In this document: piece after piece, positions 58,097 through 64,000 of the stretch | Numbering within the stretch: position 1 is the first letter of the stretch | How the letters are laid out: each line of letters starts with the position of its first letter | NCBI GenBank assembly: GCA_007644065.1 | Contig: VJWN01000014.1 | Span: 434,001 to 498,000, forward strand | Reading direction: 5' to 3' | Origin: Margaritispora aquatica | Lineage: Eukaryota > Ascomycota > Leotiomycetes > Helotiales > Discinellaceae | DNA: 64,000 nucleotides | The notes under the pieces: generated by a model | Told to the model about the DNA's origin: nothing | Databases searched by the model: none | The model's input: the letters and a program-made list of their open reading frames with translations, nothing else | Made by a program: the position numbers and the translations under genes

Positions 58097-58976
58097 TCCC
58101 GTTCTCACTCGAACACTAATTCTCTAGTGTCAAGTGATGAGGAACTTGTTGAAAATGAGCAGTGTATGTTTCATCCCGTCAAGCTTCTCCTTCTTCGCTT
58201 ACGTCAAGACATCATGTCCTAGAACACGCTATCGGTGCGACAATAGCTATCATTCATCGGATAGCATCTCGATTAATCATACTTTTGGTGTCTTAGGACG
58301 TAAATAGTGTGAGGTCTAGACTCAAGTGTGGACTGGAATGCTGGAACCACAATTCTCATTTCAAGGTACATGTCTTGGCGTGCGGATGGTGCTGTGAAGG
58401 GCATGATCGGAGATGATCCTAGGGTTGGTGAAGTTAGAGCCACCTTCTCCTTACGACATTTTTTTGGCATCACTAAATTGGTCAATTGCTGAATTAGCAG
58501 GAAACGTGAGAAAGCAGTAACGTTGATAATTGTCGCATACAATTGACAATCGGCAATGGACGAGTAAAGTGAGTCGAGCTAGTGATGGTGAAACTTACCC
58601 GTAGACAATAGGGCTGATAAGTGAGAGATTCAACGGTTACTTCCGTAGTGGTCGAATGGTTTGGAAGGTATCACTCCTTACATCAACCGAGACAACTAAT
58701 GACACTAAGTGGTTGAAGTTGTCCACTTGTAGCCTGAGTCGCAAGGCATCCGACTCGCTAAAACTTAGGCATGAAACGGATCGACGATTCCATCAACGCC
58801 ACAACACTTCTTTCTTCTAAAATGTGCGGTCTGTCAAGGAGGGAATGATTCTTTACATTCTTCGATAAAACCTCATGAAATCTGTCCTGTATTCTGAGCT
58901 TACGGAAGATACCTTCACAATGGGGTTGGAAATCCAAGATCACGATCAATCACCAACATTTACACAGAACCCACAA
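58097..58976. other. Intergenic: chitinase promoter and 3' region of the transcription factor
   Basis: About 0.9 kb, only short frames. It includes the sequence upstream of the chitinase gene and the 3' UTR of the adjacent minus-strand gene. No gene seen. Confidence 0.4.
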
Positions 58977-60848
58977 TTACCACGCCATATCTACCTCCAT
59001 TCCCGCATTAACATTGAAATTCCTTGCGTATTTAATCTCTATCCAAAGTTGCACCAAGTTTGTATCCTCTTCTGCATTCCTCCACACCACTCCTTTCAGC
59101 TGGTCCACGAACTGTTCATGACTGTCCACGCCATTGTGGAGACAGACGTCGGCTAGCTGGACCACAAGACTCAGCCGCCATGCCCTTTTAATTGATGCAA
59201 GTGCGCTCAGTGTCAATACCCATATCAAAAGTTGGTGCTTGCTGCCCCAGCGCTCCACCAGGTCATTTTTGTTGAGAAGGAATGGTGTTAGTCTCTCTAG
59301 GAATTTACCAAAAATCGGAACAGCCAAGGGAAAGTCTCGCAGCGAGCTGTAGATGTATATCGCTCCAGCGATGAAGCACGATGGTCCGAGAGCTGCGCAG
59401 TCAGGCGAGTGCTCTCCCGGTGAATTGATTGCGCTCCTAAAAAGCATGTACAGTCTCTGATCTGCAAGGTATATTCTATCGGAGAGTTCGCCTGTCATGT
59501 TTGAAGTCAAGAGGTGCGATTCTGAGATGCTGCGCAGGTCCAAGATGATTTCCCGGAACTGCTCTGAGCAAGCACATACTTTTGGAGAGTTGACTGGCCG
59601 TGTGAGCTTGAAAGTAGCGAATTTCCTATTGATCTCATCGATTCGAGCGCATGCTGGGAACACATCTTCATTCTCGGGAACGAATGTAAACCGTGGCTCG
59701 CGACCGGATAGGTTGGCGTTGCAGAGGTCGGCCCTAAAAACGTGTTAACCGGACTCTTAGCTATCCTCAGAGGACTGCACTTACCAGAGAACTTTTCGCC
59801 GTAATACTCCGGATAGACCTAAGTGTTTCAGACCCCCTCTCAAGTTGATCATCCGCTCAAGTCCATCCATGTGGATATTTGATAGCTCCACATTCCCCTC
59901 CTGGTTCTCCAGCAAGACCAAAATTGTGACTGCTCCGATACTCGCGTCTGAAATGCTTTGGATAGGATCTGCTAGCCTTTCGTTGATGATTTTAATGGTT
60001 TCCTTTTTCAATTGCAGGACGGCCCAAGTGTCATGACTTCCAGACATCAGTGAACGATGAGATGCCGCGTGCATCATTGTGCCCTGGAACAGAGCTGGAT
60101 CGGAGATCGCATGGTTGAACCACTTGTCCTTTGGGTTGACCGGAATCATCGTGTTCACCAATACATTGTTATCTATTGAATTGCGTCAGCTCAATTCCCA
60201 GATCCGAGTGACACGATGGAACTGACAGTAATGGATCAAACCCTGCAACATAGGACTTCCCGGAACAGGCATCACATTGAATGGATCCACTGCCGTCAAA
60301 TGGCCCAAAATCGAGGCTCTTGGCGCTCTTGATGACCACATACCAGATTTTTCCAAATTTGACATCTGCTCGGACATGATTTGAGAACCTGACCCTGCCG
60401 GGACTATCCCGTTGACATTGGTCTCTCCAGCATTTCCACCAATTGACAGCAAACTCCTAACGCTCGGTTTGGAAACGATTTCACGATGTTTCTTGCGCTG
60501 GAAATCTCGCATAACATGAGCGCGCACTTGGTGTCGAGTATTCATGTCGTGCATCGGACCAGTCTCCTCGTTTAAATTGACAAATGCTATATCGATCTGT
60601 TTCTTCGCCATATCAGAGCTCGTACCTGCAGCCACGTTTGAAACCCGAGAGACTGGATTTGCGTCAGCATTTACGAGGTCGTTCATGTCCATTGTTATGA
60701 AGACCCCTGCTGGCAGTTCCGATTTCTTGTTCGTGTTTTGGGAAGACTTAGACATTGCGGTAACGCGCTCTTTCTTGCTGCACTGATTCAGTGTTTCTGC
60801 TGCTATGAAACCTGTCGACTGTTTTGGCAAACGCTCCTCTACGCCCAT
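58977..60848 (-). CDS. Fungal transcription factor-like protein without a zinc cluster (Fungal_trans_2 type)
   Basis: Three exons: 60848-60227, 60172-59785, 59733-58977, coding 588 residues from the first ATG; a later ATG at 60755 (MSKSSQ) is also possible. I see no Zn2Cys6 motif. The signature is FVNLNEETGPMHD followed by NTRHQVRAHVMRDFQRKKHRE, found at the N terminus of a large fungal family with a Fungal_trans_2/DUF3468-like helical domain. Later helices include LENQEGNVELSNIHMDGLERMINLRGG and VLWADLCNANLSG. Role unknown; regulatory function is inferred from the family. It sits between chitinase and carboxylesterase genes, which proves nothing. Confidence 0.82.
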
Positions 60849-61975
60849 CTCCAATCTCTCTTATACTATCCTCCTTTTGCTTCTGTGTATACGCCATAAT
60901 GATGCTGTACCAGAGAGGACATCAAGATGCAACACCAAGACTTCAATCTTCTTCACACGTTTGCCTGTTTCGAACATCAAGAATAATCACGAGCAATGAC
61001 GGTTTCCTATATCGTCCATCAAACTCATTATGCTCTTCAGCTAGGTACCTTGTCCTGGTGCTTGTATTGGCAGCTCGGTAGATCTCAGCCTTGTAGCGGC
61101 AGATTGATGTGGAAGCGATGCGCCACCCGGAGTACCACCCACCAGCTATTTTTCTTCTATCAAGATTTCGTGACTGTTTTGTCAGCTTCACTAAATGATA
61201 ACCTAATCGCTACCCCCTCTCTATCGCGACTTACTAATGCAAAGCTACGCATCTGTCACTATAGCCGTGTATTTTGGATTTCAAATCGACTCTCTCGCCA
61301 TTTAAGGTGGGGTGCGTTTGCTTGCCGCATTAGGACGTGCAGAAGCGAGAACGCAAAATTCCCTTATTGGGATATCAAGGTTTAGCGAGCGAGTGGTTTT
61401 CGTTGGCTGCTTTGGGGGGTTGAGATACGAGGACGGAAAAAGCAATTTTGAGCGTCGTCTGAGTGTGCCATTGGAGTGGTCGAACTGGTGGGGGCTTCAA
61501 GTGGTCATTTTGTATGTTGAAGTATTGGGATTGGGAGTGCATATGCCAAGATTGCACTACGAGGAGGAGATCAAAAAAGCAAAGTTTGAGTGCCGTCTGG
61601 ATGAGGCGATGGAAGGGCTTAATTGCAGGGGTTGGTAAATGGTTATTCTTGACACGCTGAGCATGATCTTTGACATTTGTGCCAAGACTGTCGTGCGACT
61701 GTGGGATATTTGATGATTTTCTTGTCGATCGGCATCGACGAAAACCATCGCTCAAGGCATGGCGTTCATTTTCGCGCCAGTAGATTTGTCTATCGAGGAC
61801 ACGAGTTGTAAGTGCAATATGAAGTTTGTTTTACCACTTTCCGATTATTATCCATATTTTGGTAGGTTTTGTTAACTCACTTAACAGAGCCCTTATGCTT
61901 TACGAGAGGTTCACAATTACCAATATGGCTAGAAGCCATCACTTTATACCATTTCATTCGTCCCTAAGTAACAAC
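60849..61975. other. Intergenic: promoter of the factor gene, 3' region of the esterase
   Basis: About 1.1 kb with short frames. The interval 61310-61640 carries a 108-codon frame on the plus strand with no family resemblance; probably not a gene. Nearly the same words recur at 61320-61410 and 61430-61480 (GAGCG, GTG...), not a clear repeat. Confidence 0.4.
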
Positions 61976-63833
61976 TTAAGCCTCACCATTCACATGCGTT
62001 GCATCCACACCACCCAGTCCGCCCAAATGCGCCATCAACACACCAAAAACATCCGTCTGCTCCCCCATACTCAACCTATCCAGCGCCGGATACGCCAAAC
62101 TCGTCCTCCCATTTCCATTCTCAAACAGGATATCCGTCTTAACATCGAATCCAAACCCAGTCACACCATTCACAATTTTGGGCAAGCCCATATCCAACCA
62201 CATGTTCTCATCCCAGACTCTCTCACCGTCCGCAAAACTGATCCACGTCTCTTTCACGCGGTCCTGGAACGCCATCTCAGCGGCCTCGTTCTCGGTCCCG
62301 CTGAAGATTGCGCCGTCGCCGTGGAGGTACGCGAGATCGAGGGCGTGGGCTGAGACGTTCTGAAAGGGCCCGGTGAATGGGTTCGTTTTCTTGAATCCAT
62401 AGCGGTAGATGTTTGTTGCCGAGGGCTTTTTGGCGCGCAGTGCTGACACAAGGGCGTATGGAGGCCGGTAGAAAGCGATGTCTTCAATGAGCTGCAGGAT
62501 GTTTTGCTTGAGTTTGTAGAGAGTGATGTTTGCGGGGGCGTCGCGGAGTTGGTATCCTTCTTGTAGAGCTGTTACTTTTTCGTCTGACAGAATTCCATGA
62601 AGTGACGAGATGAGAGCGCTCGTTAATGGAGGTGAGGCGGGTTTCGGGACTCCAGCGAGCACGACGCTCACGACTGAGCCTTCTGCGCCCGTGTTACCGA
62701 TCATGACGCTGCCGCTTCTTCCACGCGCGAAATTGAATTTCGTGTGCCAGTTTTCAGAAAGAAGAATATCGTCAATCATAGGCACCTGCGTCAGTCCTGC
62801 TCGTGGATCTGATGCCGCAAGTGCGGATATCAAATCTTGCACTGGAACGGCTTGGAGTTCTTTCACTGTCTTGACGTTGAGATGGGTCTTGATGGCCTTG
62901 AAGACGCCGGATTTGCTGCTGATTGACTCAGGTGTGGTGAGCAGTGGGGCGTCGAGGAGTTGGGACTGCAGAATGCAGCGCGAGAATAAGGGGGTGAGGT
63001 TCGATTGCATCAGTGTTTGCGCGGCTACTGATCCGAATGATTCACCGTATAGAGTGACCTGGTCGTTGGATCCTCCGAAACCGCCGATGTGCTTGGATAT
63101 CCAGGTCAGAGCCAGATGCTGTCCTTGTCAGATGGTTTCTCTAATTGAAGGGGGAACTATTACCATATCATGAAAGCCGAAGTTTCCACCATTGGTCTGA
63201 CCCAGCTCCTGCCTTAGCTCACTGGATCCAATGAATCCCAAAGCAGCAAGGCGATAACTACTCCCATCAGCTCTCGTTCGCTACAGAGAAAGGACTACAA
63301 CTCACTTGATAGCCACATGCACAATCGGCTTCCCGATCGCAACACTTTTGCTAACAAGCGACGCTCCATCACACCACCAATCACTATTCGATCCCGAGAA
63401 ACCTCCTCCGCCATGGATATACACCATGACCGGCAGCGCAAAATCCAGATCCAGATTCAACGGTGGCATCGTCACATTCAAATGCAAGCAGTTGAACTCA
63501 TCAAACACGTCTGGCTGGTTCTTGGGCTGCACTTTCGGAGGCGTCCCAATCAGCACGTCTTCTAACCTTGCCGTTGTGGGTGCTTGCGGGCATTTTGGTC
63601 TGTGGTTGTTAGTTTGTGTGTTGAGGTGGGGAGAAAACGTACCCGTATGCAGTGCTATCGACAGTCTTGGGAAAGATTTCATTTAACGTCGCTTGTGTGA
63701 AGCGAGCCGGTATGTTGCCATATTTTATGCCTCTGAATTGCCAGACACTAGGCGCGCCAGGCGTGGTGAATTTTCGAGATACACCAGTGAAGGTTGTTGC
63801 GAGGCCTGCGTGATTTACAGATGGACTGGACAT
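61976..63833 (-). CDS. Type-B carboxylesterase/lipase family protein
   Basis: Four exons: 63833-63643, 63599-63306, 63257-63164, 63118-61976, coding 573 residues. Alpha/beta hydrolase of the COesterase family: FRGIKYGNIPARF near the N terminus, PVMVYIHGGGGFSGS (oxyanion hole), NYRLAALGFIGS, nucleophile elbow GESFG (Ser about 220), acid residue in GNTGAEGS, and AHALDLAYLHGDG with the likely catalytic His. No signal peptide or membrane anchor, so probably cytosolic. Introns follow the conserved positions after GPKCPQ, NYRL and HDM. Substrate unknown; enzymes of this family hydrolyse short or bulky esters. Confidence 0.93.
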
Positions 63834-64000
63834 GATACTGAAGGTAAATTTTCTAGGAATAAACCAAACAAAGCGTATGAAATATCAAGATGAGGGTGCG
63901 AGACTGTCAAAGAAAGGATCTCGGCTCTACATATACCTCATTGCAGTTTCCGTGTGGCCAACGAAATCACATGCACGAAATCCTTGGCATCGTTCAGCTT
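63834..64000. other. Promoter-side flank of the esterase gene
   Basis: Short window end; no feature seen beyond the esterase upstream region. Confidence 0.3.

Noticed and set aside
1..64000. CRISPR arrays, bacterial operons or a biosynthetic cluster
   Set aside because: Introns and gene content are fungal; no regularly spaced repeats and no PKS, NRPS or terpene synthase genes are visible.

Overview
The window looks like nuclear DNA of a filamentous ascomycete (Pezizomycotina; Leotiomycetes is a plausible guess, but sequence alone cannot prove it). Genes are monocistronic, on both strands, and broken by short GT-AG introns of about 45-180 nt. The products are typical of filamentous ascomycetes: BimC kinesin, But2/PIR1-like wall protein, Zn2Cys6 regulators, GH18 and GH78 glycosidases, RTC5 and Rcf1. 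I joined exons by hand; wherever a complete model is given, the exon lengths sum to a multiple of three and restore family motifs.

Layout. 1-4.3 kb holds no supported gene. 4.3-16 kb is a conserved block: a T5orf172/GIY-YIG protein, kinesin-5 (minus), a PHAF1/UPF0183 protein and mitochondrial isoleucyl-tRNA synthetase. 18-26 kb has a Cut8-like nuclear protein, an Old Yellow Enzyme-type flavoprotein with an altered active-site residue, a Zn2Cys6 factor convergent with it, and a secreted PIR1-like/But2 protein. 26-34 kb is gene-poor and AT-rich, and carries two small lineage-specific genes in opposite orientation. 34.5-40.4 kb is an accessory patch: a propeller-like/PI-PLC fusion and a divergent pair of paralogues of unknown function. 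42-52 kb is housekeeping: RTC5, mitochondrial bL36, threonine deaminase ILV1, Rcf1, Nat4-type acetyltransferase, and a PLAC8 protein. 52-64 kb is catabolic: intracellular GH78 rhamnosidase, secreted GH18 chitinase with a CBM1-like tail, a fungal transcription factor and a type-B carboxylesterase.

The most unusual signal is the pair of small genes at 28.5-29.5 kb (minus) and 32.8-33.8 kb (plus). Their coding and downstream DNA is packed with perfect or nested inverted repeats (arms 5-9 bp, short loops). One hairpin type occurs four times with a nearly constant 12-nt loop, CTAGTTTCCCTC on the sense strand, but with a different self-complementary stem each time. The loci also share an inverted block of about 80 bp in which a CTTGCA/TGCAAG stem is kept while only the loop length changes. 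Conserved loops on changing but paired stems suggest that RNA structure is under selection. One testable idea is that these are structured or edited transcripts, since the loop contains UAG, the preferred context of perithecial A-to-I editing in fungi.

Neighbours likely to share control regions are kinesin-5/PHAF1 and ILV1/Rcf1 (head-to-head). The chitinase, rhamnosidase and esterase fit a saprotrophic or plant-associated life style; that is inference.
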